NCBI RefSeq assembly: GCF_001940785.1 | Contig: NZ_MSLS01000018.1 | Coordinates: forward strand, 7,033-64,021 | Length of the DNA: 56,989 bases | From: Bacillus sp. MRMR6 | GTDB taxonomy: Bacteria; Bacillota; Bacilli; Bacillales; Cytobacillaceae | Reading direction: 5' to 3' | Part shown: one piece after another, positions 1 through 7,437 of the stretch | Position numbering within the stretch: position 1 is the stretch's first letter | Layout of the letters: each line of letters begins with the position of its first letter | Notes under the pieces: generated by a model | What the model saw: only the letters and a program-made list of their open reading frames with translations | The model's database searches: none | Told to the model about the DNA's origin: nothing | Translations under genes and position numbers: made by a program

Positions 1-3000
1 TCTAGTAATCTTTAACCATATCGTTCCGGTTAGCAACATAATAATACCTGCTAGTAAAAAGTTGTATATACTTGTAGCGGTATTAGGGAGTTCATGTTTG
101 ATTCCTCCTGGTTTTGTTGCATCAGGCTTTTCTGGTTTCTCAGGCTTTTCTGGCTTCTCTGGTTTCTCAGGTTTTTCTGGTTGCCCAGGATTTTCAGGTT
201 TTTCTGGTTCTGAATCCTGTGAGTTTACAAGCGTTAGTTCGCCAAACACAGATGTATCCTGATACCCAAGACCAGTCATATCGTTCCATGTTGCGGCACT
301 TTGACGTGCACCGTCTTTACCGTCATTAATCTGAACGTCAAAACCGATTTTTGTATTGCTTTCTGGTGAAATTGTTTTTAACGGGATCTTCACTTCTACT
401 GTATATCCATTACCTGATACATGTGTAGCAGATTCAAAACCTTCTGCGATACTTTGAGGATTGAAGGAAGTCTCGTTGTCAAAGTTTACTCGATATTGAC
501 CGTCTCCATCTTCATAGGAAGATGTCTTTGCATTGTTCTCGTCCACAAAGATTTCGATTGAATCCTGTTCCCATGGATTTGGACTTGATTTGTCAAGCTG
601 TGAATCACTTACCTGTATCAAAACATATAGATTTTCTTTATCCCATAGGACCTTAGATACTCCGTTTGCTCCCTGCCAAGCCATCTGATAGCGGTTAACT
701 TGTATTTCTGGTGCTTCGCTCCAAACATCATCTACTGTTCCATCGATAGCAGGTTTACCGAAAACAGCGGTTCCTTGATTCACTTCTTTCTCATTAGGTT
801 CATTTTCTGCTATAAATTTATCCGGGTCGATTACAGCAAAGTATGCTGGTTTTGCTTGCAAGTCCTTATCGAACAACAATGGACTTTGGGCGGCTCTCCA
901 GCTCGTCGCGTCATTCAAGCCCCAGAATGTTACACGAGCGATGTGCTCAGCGTGCTCTTTATAAATCTTAAACAATTGTGCGTATAAATAACCTTGTGCA
1001 ATTGCTTCCTGATCGGTAAGTACATTATTGGTTCCGGCTGTTATGTCAAGCTCGGTTACACTTATTTCTACACCTAAGGAAATAAACTTCTCTAGGGAAA
1101 GTCTTACATTTTCTGGGTTGGTGTTTTTATTATAGTGCGCCTGCATGCCGATTCCGTCGATGAGGAGTTCCCCGTTATGATTTGCTGCATACTTCGCATT
1201 GATTGCTTTAACCATCTGGTAAATGGCTTCTGCTTTGCTCTGATTATCATCATTGTAATCATTGTAATAAAGCTTGATATCCCAGCCTTTTTCATCGAGA
1301 ACCTCTTTTGCTGCTAGGAAGGCCTGCTCCACGAAGTCTGGTCCAATGGATTTGTACCAACCGGATTGTCGCAGTGATGCTTTCCAATCCGCTGGGTTTG
1401 GCGAGTTATCTATGATTGCTTCGTTGACAACGTCCCAAGAAATAACTTTATCACCAAAATGCCCGACAACTGTTTTAACGTGATTCCTCAAATTATTGAG
1501 AGCAACTTCTCGACTTAAAGGCTGACCGTTATTATCAGTATGCAGTGCTTCATTTGACTGTTGATGCCAAACGAGAACGTGACCATGCATCTTAAGTCCC
1601 TGTGCTAAAACTTTCTCGACAAGTTCATCCTCAGCCGTAAAATCAAATTCTCCTGCATCGTTATATGCGTAACTTGGTTTCATTGCGTTCTCTGCTGAGA
1701 CAACATTGTGATGCATGTTAAGAAGCTTTAGTCTGTCTCCCTCTAAGTCTGATGTTGAGATAGCGTTTCCAATTAAGAAATCGTCTTTATAAACCTCTTT
1801 TATCGGTGTTAAATCCTGGACTTCAATCGTCCCCGAACCGGTAGGCTCAAAAGTGATATCATCAATATAAAAGGATGCAGTATTGTTATTTGAGCTTTCC
1901 ACATAAATGGTCAAAAACTCATTGCCTAAACTGCTGTAACGGTAAGTTCCCTCGAATTGAACCCAGCCGTCTTCGGTGCTGACTGTCTTTCCTTGAAGGT
2001 TGTTATAACTAGCGCCGTCACCATTACCAACCTGTGTAGACAGCTGAAGCTGTGATGTTTCCGGTGAAATAAGCTTGACCCACGCCGAAATTTTATATTC
2101 CTTACCCTTGTCAACATATTGCTCGACTCGCAATGCTGGCCCATGCCAAGTATTTGATCTGTTTTCAACTTTTAAAGCGTAGGAGCCTGCCTCAGTATGA
2201 TTCGTTTCAGTGGTTACTGTCAGCGTTTCAGTACTTGCTCGGCCTTCGAATCCACCTGTTGTTTGATCTTCAAAATCAATTGTTGTGAATGCTAATGCAG
2301 GTGGTCTTTGTTCCTCTGGTTCCTCGTCACCGCCGCCAGAAGTTACCTTCTCTGTGATCAGGATATCTCCGAGATAGAAGGGAACCGTTTTCCCGGCATC
2401 ATTTGATTGAATCCGTAGGGCTCTGTCTTTGCTTGTATCAACAGTATACTGACCTGTTACTGTGAAGGCTTGTCCTGCCTTATAATCTGCAGCTGCATAC
2501 AAGCCATTATAGCTGTCAACATTCTGAAGCAAAGCTTGTGCACCTGCAGGAACACTCACACTAGCATCAACATAACCAGTGACTGTAATTGTATAGGTTT
2601 TGCCGTTGCCCATCCCGACATTGCTGATTGGGATATCAACACCGTCCCAGTTGTTCGTTCTTCCGCTTACTTGAATTGATTTACCGTCAGCATTGCCTTC
2701 AAAAGCGAGATCAGTAACAGGCTTCAATTGTGCGCTGCCCGCTGGTGTGGCAACACCTACACCACTTTCAAAGGTTTCGTGGTACACTGTTTTTGTAGAT
2801 GTTTGATCACCAGGTGCTGGTGCAGGTCCGCCAACCCAGGAAGCGATTTCATTTAGAGTCGTAGCCATCATGACATAGTGTCGACCCATTGCGTAATTCC
2901 CAGCATTAGGGTATCCCACTTTAAATGCATACTTGATGCCGTTCTCTTGGTTTGCAGCTTCTGCGTTTGCATTATAAGCGCCATATGGGTATGCCATAAG

Positions 3001-3582
3001 AACCGGGTCTTCATTTGTAATAGATTTTAGGTATACATTTGCTGCTGCAATCTCTTCAGAGGCTTGATTCTTCGTTATATTACTGTTCCAAACCAAGGTT
3101 TGTTCGTGCGTTTTGGAATGATTTTGCAGACTGACAGTAGGTTCATTTGTTAGACTTTGCAATTGTTCTTTTGACATGCTATACCCCTTGCCAATCCAAT
3201 CACTAACAACAAACAGAACAGAGTTCATGTTATATTGCTTTAATGCTGGAAGAGCGTGGGTAATGAAGTCAGGAGTAGCATCATCAAAAGTTAATAGAAT
3301 TGGATTTGCAGGAGCTGCTTCAATTCCATCCATGATGTTCACATATTGTTCTGCGGACAATGTGTTATAACCATTATCATAAAGATACTTTAAGGTCTGT
3401 TTAAACTTTTCAACGCTGGTATCCGTCCATTCATTGGAAGGGTTTTCAACGATTCGATGGTAAAGAAGAACTGGAATATCTTCATTTGTTTCCGCTTCTG
3501 CAACTTGAGTAATCCAGCCTGACGGGATTATCAAAAAGGCTACAAGAAGTAATGACATAAATCTTTTTAAATTTCTACTCAT
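1..3582 (-). CDS. Wall-anchored modular xylanase (CE4-CBM-CBM-GH10-CBM9-LPxTG), 3' end cut by window edge
   Basis: Open frame of 1194 residues from ATG at 3582 (GGGGG ribosome site 9 nt upstream) to the window edge. Order seen: signal peptide (1-31); NodB/CE4 deacetylase-like domain (about 35-235; TFDD, HSKTH and YPYG motifs); two CBM22/CBM4-like beta-sandwich modules (about 265-415 and 432-582); GH10 catalytic domain (about 588-915) with acid/base Glu721 in WDVVNEA and nucleophile Glu844 in TELDI; CBM9-like module (about 930-1110); Pro-Glu-Lys repeat linker; LPNTA sortase motif at residues 1165-1169; hydrophobic segment and basic tail. Known: GH10 cuts the xylan backbone, CE4 enzymes can deacetylate it, sortase A links LPxTG proteins to peptidoglycan. 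Inferred: this is the surface enzyme that starts glucuronoxylan degradation and feeds the importer encoded further on. Only the last few residues should be missing. Activity of the CE4 domain is uncertain because the first motif reads FDDA instead of FDDG. Confidence 0.93.
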   Translation of the reverse strand, partial: MSRNLKRFMSLLLVAFLIIPSGWITQVAEAETNEDIPVLLYHRIVENPSNEWTDTSVEKFKQTLKYLYDNGYNTLSAEQYVNIMDGIEAAPANPILLTFDDATPDFITHALPALKQYNMNSVLFVVSDWIGKGYSMSKEQLQSLTNEPTVSLQNHSKTHEQTLVWNSNITKNQASEEIAAANVYLKSITNEDPVLMAYPYGAYNANAEAANQENGIKYAFKVGYPNAGNYAMGRHYVMMATTLNEIASWVGGPAPAPGDQTSTKTVYHETFESGVGVATPAGSAQLKPVTDLAFEGNADGKSIQVSGRTNNWDGVDIPISNVGMGNGKTYTITVTGYVDASVSVPAGAQALLQNVDSYNGLYAAADYKAGQAFTVTGQYTVDTSKDRALRIQSNDAGKTVPFYLGDILITEKVTSGGGDEEPEEQRPPALAFTTIDFEDQTTGGFEGRASTETLTVTTETNHTEAGSYALKVENRSNTWHGPALRVEQYVDKGKEYKISAWVKLISPETSQLQLSTQVGNGDGASYNNLQGKTVSTEDGWVQFEGTYRYSSLGNEFLTIYVESSNNNTASFYIDDITFEPTGSGTIEVQDLTPIKEVYKDDFLIGNAISTSDLEGDRLKLLNMHHNVVSAENAMKPSYAYNDAGEFDFTAEDELVEKVLAQGLKMHGHVLVWHQQSNEALHTDNNGQPLSREVALNNLRNHVKTVVGHFGDKVISWDVVNEAIIDNSPNPADWKASLRQSGWYKSIGPDFVEQAFLAAKEVLDEKGWDIKLYYNDYNDDNQSKAEAIYQMVKAINAKYAANHNGELLIDGIGMQAHYNKNTNPENVRLSLEKFISLGVEISVTELDITAGTNNVLTDQEAIAQGYLYAQLFKIYKEHAEHIARVTFWGLNDATSWRAAQSPLLFDKDLQAKPAYFAVIDPDKFIAENEPNEKEVNQGTAVFGKPAIDGTVDDVWSEAPEIQVNRYQMAWQGANGVSKVLWDKENLYVLIQVSDSQLDKSSPNPWEQDSIEIFVDENNAKTSSYEDGDGQYRVNFDNETSFNPQSIAEGFESATHVSGNGYTVEVKIPLKTISPESNTKIGFDVQINDGKDGARQSAATWNDMTGLGYQDTSVFGELTLVNSQDSEPEKPENPGQPEKPEKPEKPEKPEKPEKPDATKPGGIKHELPNTATSIYNFLLAGIIMLLTGTIWLKITR
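123..222 (-). repeat. 9-nt tandem repeats encoding the Pro-Glu-Lys wall-spanning linker
   Basis: Tandem 9-nt units encode repeated KPE tripeptides between the CBM9-like module and the LPNTA motif of the xylanase. Such Pro-rich charged linkers span the cell wall. On the other strand the same bases read as a GFS repeat, which is not a gene. The copy number probably varies between strains. Confidence 0.85.
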
Positions 3583-3750
3583 TTTCTGCATTCCCCCATA
3601 AAGGATATTATTATAACGGGTAAAGCCTTTCAAAAAAGAACCAACCTCCTCTCATTCTATAATTCTAGCTTGGTAGTGAAATCATTGAACCTTAAAAACT
3701 AAAGATAATATTTAAGAAACTAAATGTGCTATCTAGTCACTGATAAAGAA

Positions 3751-3779
3751 AAGGCTAGCCTCAACTTGAGGCCAGCCTT
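3751..3779 (-). terminator. Terminator of the GH43 gene
   Basis: Inverted repeat of 14 bp with one mismatch and a 1-nt centre. On the minus strand it is followed by TTTTCTTT. It lies 9 nt beyond the GH43 stop, so it separates GH43 transcription from the xylanase gene. Confidence 0.8.
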
Positions 3780-3787
3780 CGACTTTA

Positions 3788-4774
3788 TTATTTATCTCCA
3801 TAGGGGTCTATCGTTTGAATGGTTCCGTCTTCGTTATATTTTAGTTCAGTATATTTTACAGAGCGCTTATGGTCCACACCGCCTGATAACGAGCAATCAT
3901 GATAGAACAGATACCATTTATCATTAAATTCGACAATCGAATGGTGTGTAGTCCAGCCGCTTACTGGGGTAAGGATCGTCCCTTTAAATACAAATGGTCC
4001 CTGGGGATTTTCACTAACAGCATAAACAATTTTATGAGTTGTACCGGTAGAGTAGGAGAGATAGTAAAGACCATTGTATTTATGAACCCATGGACCTTCG
4101 AAATATCTTCGGTCTTCGTCACCCGCAAGAATCGGTTTGCCGTTTTCATCCACAATAGAGATTTCCTGCGGATCGCTTTTTAACGTCAGCATATCGTCAC
4201 TTAATTCCGCTACTCTTGGACCTATAGCAGGTGCTGTAGCTGCTGGAGCTTCGGCATCTGGAATATATGTTCCTGTTTGCCATTTTTCCAACTGTCCTCC
4301 CCAAAGCCCGCCAAAATAAACATACGCTTTTTCATCTTCATCTACTAAAACAGCTGGATCAATGCTGAAGCTTCCCGGTATGTAATTCGCTTCTGGTGTA
4401 AAAGGTCCTGCAGGATTAGGGCTAGTTGCCACACCAATTCTGAAAATCCCATCTTTATCACGTGCCGGGAAGAATAAATAATACGTGTTGTTTTTATAAG
4501 CAGCATCGGGTGCCCATAGCTGCTTGCTTGCCCAAGGGATATCTCTTAAATGGAGAGCCTCGCCATGGTCCACACATGGAGCGAAACAATCGTCCATGGA
4601 TAATATATGGTAATCTTCCATCTTGTATTGGTCTCCGTTATCATTTGAAGGTTCATTATGATCAAGGTCATGGGACGGATAAATATAAAGCTTCCCTTCA
4701 AAAACATGTGCGGAGGGGTCTGCAGTAAAAATATGCGTTACTAAAGGTTCATTAGGCTTTGAAGTTTTCATCAT
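3788..4774 (-). CDS. GH43 family intracellular beta-xylosidase / alpha-arabinofuranosidase
   Basis: A 328-residue protein without a signal peptide, so cytoplasmic. It fits a single-domain GH43 five-bladed propeller. Likely catalytic residues: base Asp19 (TADPSAH), pKa-modulating Asp139 (SIDPAVL) and acid Glu226 (YFEGPWV). Known: GH43 members remove xylose or arabinose from xylo-oligosaccharides with inversion; the exact sugar cannot be read from sequence. The start at 4774 has AAAGGGAG 6 nt upstream; 4771 (second Met) is possible. It has its own promoter (4812-4840) and terminator. Its place beside xylanase and Rex genes suggests it trims imported arabinoxylo-oligosaccharides. Confidence 0.88.
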   Translation of the reverse strand: MMKTSKPNEPLVTHIFTADPSAHVFEGKLYIYPSHDLDHNEPSNDNGDQYKMEDYHILSMDDCFAPCVDHGEALHLRDIPWASKQLWAPDAAYKNNTYYLFFPARDKDGIFRIGVATSPNPAGPFTPEANYIPGSFSIDPAVLVDEDEKAYVYFGGLWGGQLEKWQTGTYIPDAEAPAATAPAIGPRVAELSDDMLTLKSDPQEISIVDENGKPILAGDEDRRYFEGPWVHKYNGLYYLSYSTGTTHKIVYAVSENPQGPFVFKGTILTPVSGWTTHHSIVEFNDKWYLFYHDCSLSGGVDHKRSVKYTELKYNEDGTIQTIDPYGDK

Positions 4775-4811
4775 AATAACTCCCTTTTATAGTTTAGATA
4801 ATTACGAATTT

Positions 4812-4840
4812 ATTATAACTGAATAAGGTAACTTTGTATA
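4812..4840 (-). promoter_or_regulatory. Predicted sigma-A promoter of GH43
   Basis: Read on the minus strand: -35 TATACA (4 of 6), 17-nt spacer, perfect -10 TATAAT, about 38 nt before the GH43 start. Prediction by consensus only. Confidence 0.5.
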
Positions 4841-4887
4841 TCAGTACAACTAAGTTTTGTTGAATAACTTATGATACACCAAAAAAC

Positions 4888-4915
4888 AACCCCGCTTCCT
4901 TTAATAGCGAGGGTT
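4888..4915 (-). terminator. Terminator of the YesL-like gene
   Basis: On the minus strand a GC-rich stem (AACCC-CGC against GCGGGGTT, one bulged T) is followed by GTTTTTTGG. It lies about 40 nt after the yesL-like stop codon. Confidence 0.7.
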
Positions 4916-4937
4916 AATCGATTAAATTTGGCATATA

Positions 4938-4974
4938 GAAAGGAAGCACAGCTATAGCGCTTGTGCTTCCTTTC
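4938..4974. repeat. 13-bp perfect inverted repeat over the 3' end of the yesL-like gene
   Basis: GAAAGGAAGCACA and its exact complement are separated by 11 nt that contain the TAG stop of the yesL-like gene. On the plus strand it is followed by TTTTCTTTTC, so it could also end transcription coming the other way. In the yesL mRNA it would be a 3'-end stem. Confidence 0.75.
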
Positions 4975-5566
4975 TTTTCTTTTCTATTTTATTAAATGCT
5001 AGATAACAGGAAGCCATAATGATTCCTGCCGAAATACTGCCGCCAAAGAATATGAACAGTGCCGGTAAAAACCTCATCACAACAAAGGCAGCGACAAAAC
5101 CGATCAGCATCATAATATTTGCCATAGGATTGACCATCATGATGAAGAAGGCATTTTTAAACAATTGTAAAAACGGAACATTATAGTGAACGTATACGGG
5201 AAAGAGATACAAACTGGTCATAATCACTGTGAAAATCAATAGGTATATCGGAATTTGGAAACTAGGATTAATTTTTATATAGTTTAAATCAACATAAATA
5301 ATAACAGCAATTAAAGCAATGACGAATCCTATTCCGTTACTTCTGAGAAAATCTTGTTTATAGGTAAGCCAAAAGGTTTGGAACACAGGGATATCGCTAT
5401 CACCCATAATCCATTTCCGAATTACCGAAAACATTGCCACGGTTGCAGGACTAATTCCAAACAAAACTAGTCCAAGGAGTGAGAAGCCTATCCATAATAT
5501 ATTTACATAGGCGAACCTTGTGATCCATTCGGTAATGGTATAGAGACTGTTCATTTTCGTATTCAT
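4952..5566 (-). CDS. YesL-like (DUF624) membrane protein
   Basis: A 204-residue protein with about four hydrophobic helices (around 18-40, 75-92, 102-122 and 145-190). The N-terminal pattern, with an aromatic-rich segment and a helix ending in SVIRKWI, is typical of the DUF624/YesL family. Known: these proteins accompany Lpl/YesO-type sugar ABC importers in Firmicutes; their biochemical task is not established. ATG at 5566 has AAAGGAG 8 nt upstream. Its position between GH43 and Rex suggests a link with xylo-oligosaccharide import, perhaps as an accessory of the ABC system at 10907-14667. Confidence 0.82.
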   Translation of the reverse strand: MNTKMNSLYTITEWITRFAYVNILWIGFSLLGLVLFGISPATVAMFSVIRKWIMGDSDIPVFQTFWLTYKQDFLRSNGIGFVIALIAVIIYVDLNYIKINPSFQIPIYLLIFTVIMTSLYLFPVYVHYNVPFLQLFKNAFFIMMVNPMANIMMLIGFVAAFVVMRFLPALFIFFGGSISAGIIMASCYLAFNKIEKKRKEAQAL

Positions 5567-5615
5567 GAATATTTCTCCTTTGTATTTTACACTTACACAG
5601 ACATCAATTTATATA

Positions 5616-5644
5616 AGTATAGTCTATTGTACCTTTATTGAAAA
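5616..5644 (-). promoter_or_regulatory. Predicted promoter of the YesL-like gene
   Basis: On the minus strand: -35 TTTTCA (4 of 6), 17-nt spacer, -10 TATACT (5 of 6), about 50 nt before the ATG. Confidence 0.4.
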
Positions 5645-5806
5645 TACCAATTTTTTGATAGTTTTAAATAGTAGGAACGAAATCATACATATATGATATA
5701 GTAAAACGTCAAATGCAACTAAATGGAAGCTGGCCATTATAACTCGCTCCAGTTGATTTTCGTCCATTCGAGAAAACAGCTTTTTAAAAATACTTTGTTT
5801 ATCCGA

Positions 5807-5835
5807 TAGACAATTGAATTATCTGTAGTTATAAT
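5807..5835 (+). promoter_or_regulatory. Predicted sigma-A promoter for rex
   Basis: -35 TAGACA (5 of 6), 17-nt spacer, perfect -10 TATAAT. The start point would be near 5842, giving a leader of about 310 nt before the Rex ATG. The 587-nt gap 5567-6153 holds, in order, the yesL-like promoter, this promoter, a cre box, a leader hairpin and a coding remnant. I see nothing clear in 5650-5800. Confidence 0.55.
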
Positions 5836-5890
5836 AAAATAAAGGAAGTCCATTCGAATATAAGGGTATGAAGAAGTTTGTCGAAATATC

Positions 5891-5904
5891 TGTAAGCGTT
5901 GCCA
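5891..5904 (+). promoter_or_regulatory. Candidate cre (CcpA) box downstream of the rex promoter
   Basis: TGTAAGCGTTGCCA matches the TGNAARCGNWWWCA consensus except at two weak W positions. It sits about 50 nt after the predicted start point, where CcpA usually acts as a roadblock. It suggests glucose repression of rex. Confidence 0.6.
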
Positions 5905-5919
5905 AAAAAATAAATATAA

Positions 5920-5947
5920 TGTGCTGGCAGTTTTTTATACCAGCGCA
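5920..5947 (+). promoter_or_regulatory. Leader hairpin followed by a short T run
   Basis: TGTGCTGG pairs with CCAGCGCA (one G-U) around a 12-nt loop and is followed by TTTTA. It lies in the predicted rex leader and could attenuate transcription weakly. No known riboswitch class was recognised. Confidence 0.35.
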
Positions 5948-6006
5948 TTTTACATATTTAATCCAGTCATAGTAGCTTGGAATCTTGTCGTGAATAAAGG
6001 TAATAG

Positions 6007-6141
6007 GTTTGTAAAAAGGTTGAATTTGAACTTCCTATTTACAGTACTGAGGTTTTTGTTAACCGGCAGACAGTTGATGAAGATCATGATGAAACTGCTA
6101 CTTATATTGGAATAGAAGATAGCTTAATACCATCTTATTAA
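6007..6141 (+). pseudogene. 44-codon coding remnant without a start, just upstream of rex
   Basis: After stops at 6001-6006 this frame is open for 44 codons and ends at TAA 6139-6141, 2 nt before the Rex ribosome site, as the last gene of an operon would. The peptide is acidic and structured-looking (it contains VEFELPIY, FVNRQTVDEDHDE and ends EDSLIPSY), unlike chance translation of AT-rich DNA. No start codon or ribosome site serves it. I read it as the tail of a deleted gene; I cannot name the family. Chance reading is possible. Confidence 0.35.
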
Positions 6142-6153
6142 TTGGAGGGGACT

Positions 6154-7311
6154 ATGATGTCGAGGCTAGTGGAAAAGCAGGAAGGTTCTTTTTATACGGG
6201 TCAATACCGTAATCTATTTAAAGAGATTGGCAAAACAGATGAAGAAATTTCAAAAAGAATTCAGCAAAATTGGGACGAGTTATTCAATGGGGATGAGGAT
6301 ACAAGAATCTACTATCCAGTAGGTGACGATATGGGGTACATGCTAGATACCGGAAACCTGGATGTTCGGACTGAGGGCATGTCATATGGAATGATGATGG
6401 CTGTGCAAATGGACAACAAAGATGTCTTTGACCGCTTGTGGATGTGGACAATGAAGTATATGTATATGTCTAGCGGAGAAAATAAAGGCTACTTTGCTTG
6501 GTCCTGTAACACTGACGGTTCTAAACGAGCATACGGTCCTGCTCCAGATGGGGAAGAGTTTTTTGCAATGGCATTGTTCTTTGCCGCACATCGCTGGGGT
6601 GATGAGGCTGCTCCATTTAATTATAGCGTTCAAGCAAAAGAATTGCTCCAAACCTGCATTCATAAAGGTGAAAATGGAGACGGTTATCCAATGTGGAATC
6701 CGAAGAATAAACTTATTAAATTCATTCCTAATTGTGAGTTTTCCGATCCATCCTATCATTTGCCACACTTCTATGAACTATTTGCACTATGGGCTTACGA
6801 AGAGGATCGGCCGTTTTGGAAGGAAGCAGCAGCGGCCAGCAGGGAATATTTAAAAATTGCCTGTCATCCAGTAACCGGCTTGGCGCCTGAGTATGCTTAT
6901 TATGATGGAACACCAAACAATGAAAGAGGCTATGGTCATTTCTTCAGTGACTCCTACCGCGTTGCAGCGAATATTGGTCTTGATTATGAGTGGTTCAGAG
7001 TAGATGAATGGGAGCGGGAGGAAGCAAATAAGATACAAGCCTTTTTTACGGATAAAGATCCTAGTGACTATCGCAGATACACCATTTCTGGTGAACCGTT
7101 TGAAGAGAAATCGCTTCATCCAGTCGGCTTGCTTGCAACCAACGCTATGGCCTCTTTAGCGGCAGATGAGACATCAGGTATAAAATGGGTTGAACTGTTG
7201 TGGAATACCCCCGTTAGAACGGGAATTAGAAGATACTACGATAACTGTTTATACTTTTTTAGTATATTAGCATTAAGCGGTGCCTATAAAATCTGGATGC
7301 CTAAAGAATAG
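6154..7311 (+). CDS. Reducing-end xylose-releasing exo-oligoxylanase (Rex), GH8
   Basis: A 385-residue GH8 protein without a signal peptide. Likely acid Glu74 (RTEGMSYG) and base Asp266 (HFFSDSYRV) lie close to the positions known for the Bacillus halodurans enzyme, and overall length agrees. Known: Rex removes one xylose from the reducing end of xylotriose and longer oligosaccharides in the cytoplasm. A frame-extending TTG at 6142 is part of the GGAGGGG ribosome site, so ATG 6154 (or 6157) is the start. It stands alone between its own promoter/cre region and the terminator at 7326. Confidence 0.93.
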   Translation: MMSRLVEKQEGSFYTGQYRNLFKEIGKTDEEISKRIQQNWDELFNGDEDTRIYYPVGDDMGYMLDTGNLDVRTEGMSYGMMMAVQMDNKDVFDRLWMWTMKYMYMSSGENKGYFAWSCNTDGSKRAYGPAPDGEEFFAMALFFAAHRWGDEAAPFNYSVQAKELLQTCIHKGENGDGYPMWNPKNKLIKFIPNCEFSDPSYHLPHFYELFALWAYEEDRPFWKEAAAASREYLKIACHPVTGLAPEYAYYDGTPNNERGYGHFFSDSYRVAANIGLDYEWFRVDEWEREEANKIQAFFTDKDPSDYRRYTISGEPFEEKSLHPVGLLATNAMASLAADETSGIKWVELLWNTPVRTGIRRYYDNCLYFFSILALSGAYKIWMPKE

Positions 7312-7325
7312 TTTAATATAATTGA

Positions 7326-7356
7326 AAGGCCCGCAAGGTAATATTCTGTGGGCCTT
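7326..7356 (+). terminator. Terminator after rex
   Basis: AAGGCCCGCA pairs with TGTGGGCCTT (one G-U) across an 11-nt loop, 14 nt after the rex stop, followed by CTCTATAAA. The T run is poor, so some read-through into the regulator genes is possible. Confidence 0.65.
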
Positions 7357-7388
7357 CTCTATAAATGTGGGCATTTTTTATTGTTTAA

Positions 7389-7402
7389 TGTAAGCGTTTT
7401 TA
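7389..7402 (+). promoter_or_regulatory. Candidate cre box before the response regulator
   Basis: TGTAAGCGTTTTTA has one mismatch to TGNAARCGNWWWCA (T for C at position 13), 36 nt before the regulator ATG. It suggests that CcpA also controls the regulator pair. Confidence 0.55.
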
Positions 7403-7437
7403 TTGGATGAATCCATTGGGAACAGGGGAGGACGGAA

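Noticed and set aside
62..262. Plus-strand ORF with GFS repeats, looking like a silk or collagen-like protein
   Set aside because: It is the antisense reading of the KPE-repeat linker of the minus-strand xylanase; no ribosome site.
3610..3640. Possible cre box before the wall-anchored xylanase (TGAAAGGCTTTACC on the minus strand)
   Set aside because: The invariant central CG is GC and the closing CA is CC, so the match is too poor.
5921..6115. 64-codon plus-strand ORF before rex
   Set aside because: Composition is typical of chance translation of AT-rich DNA, no ribosome site, and it overlaps the more protein-like remnant frame at 6007-6141.
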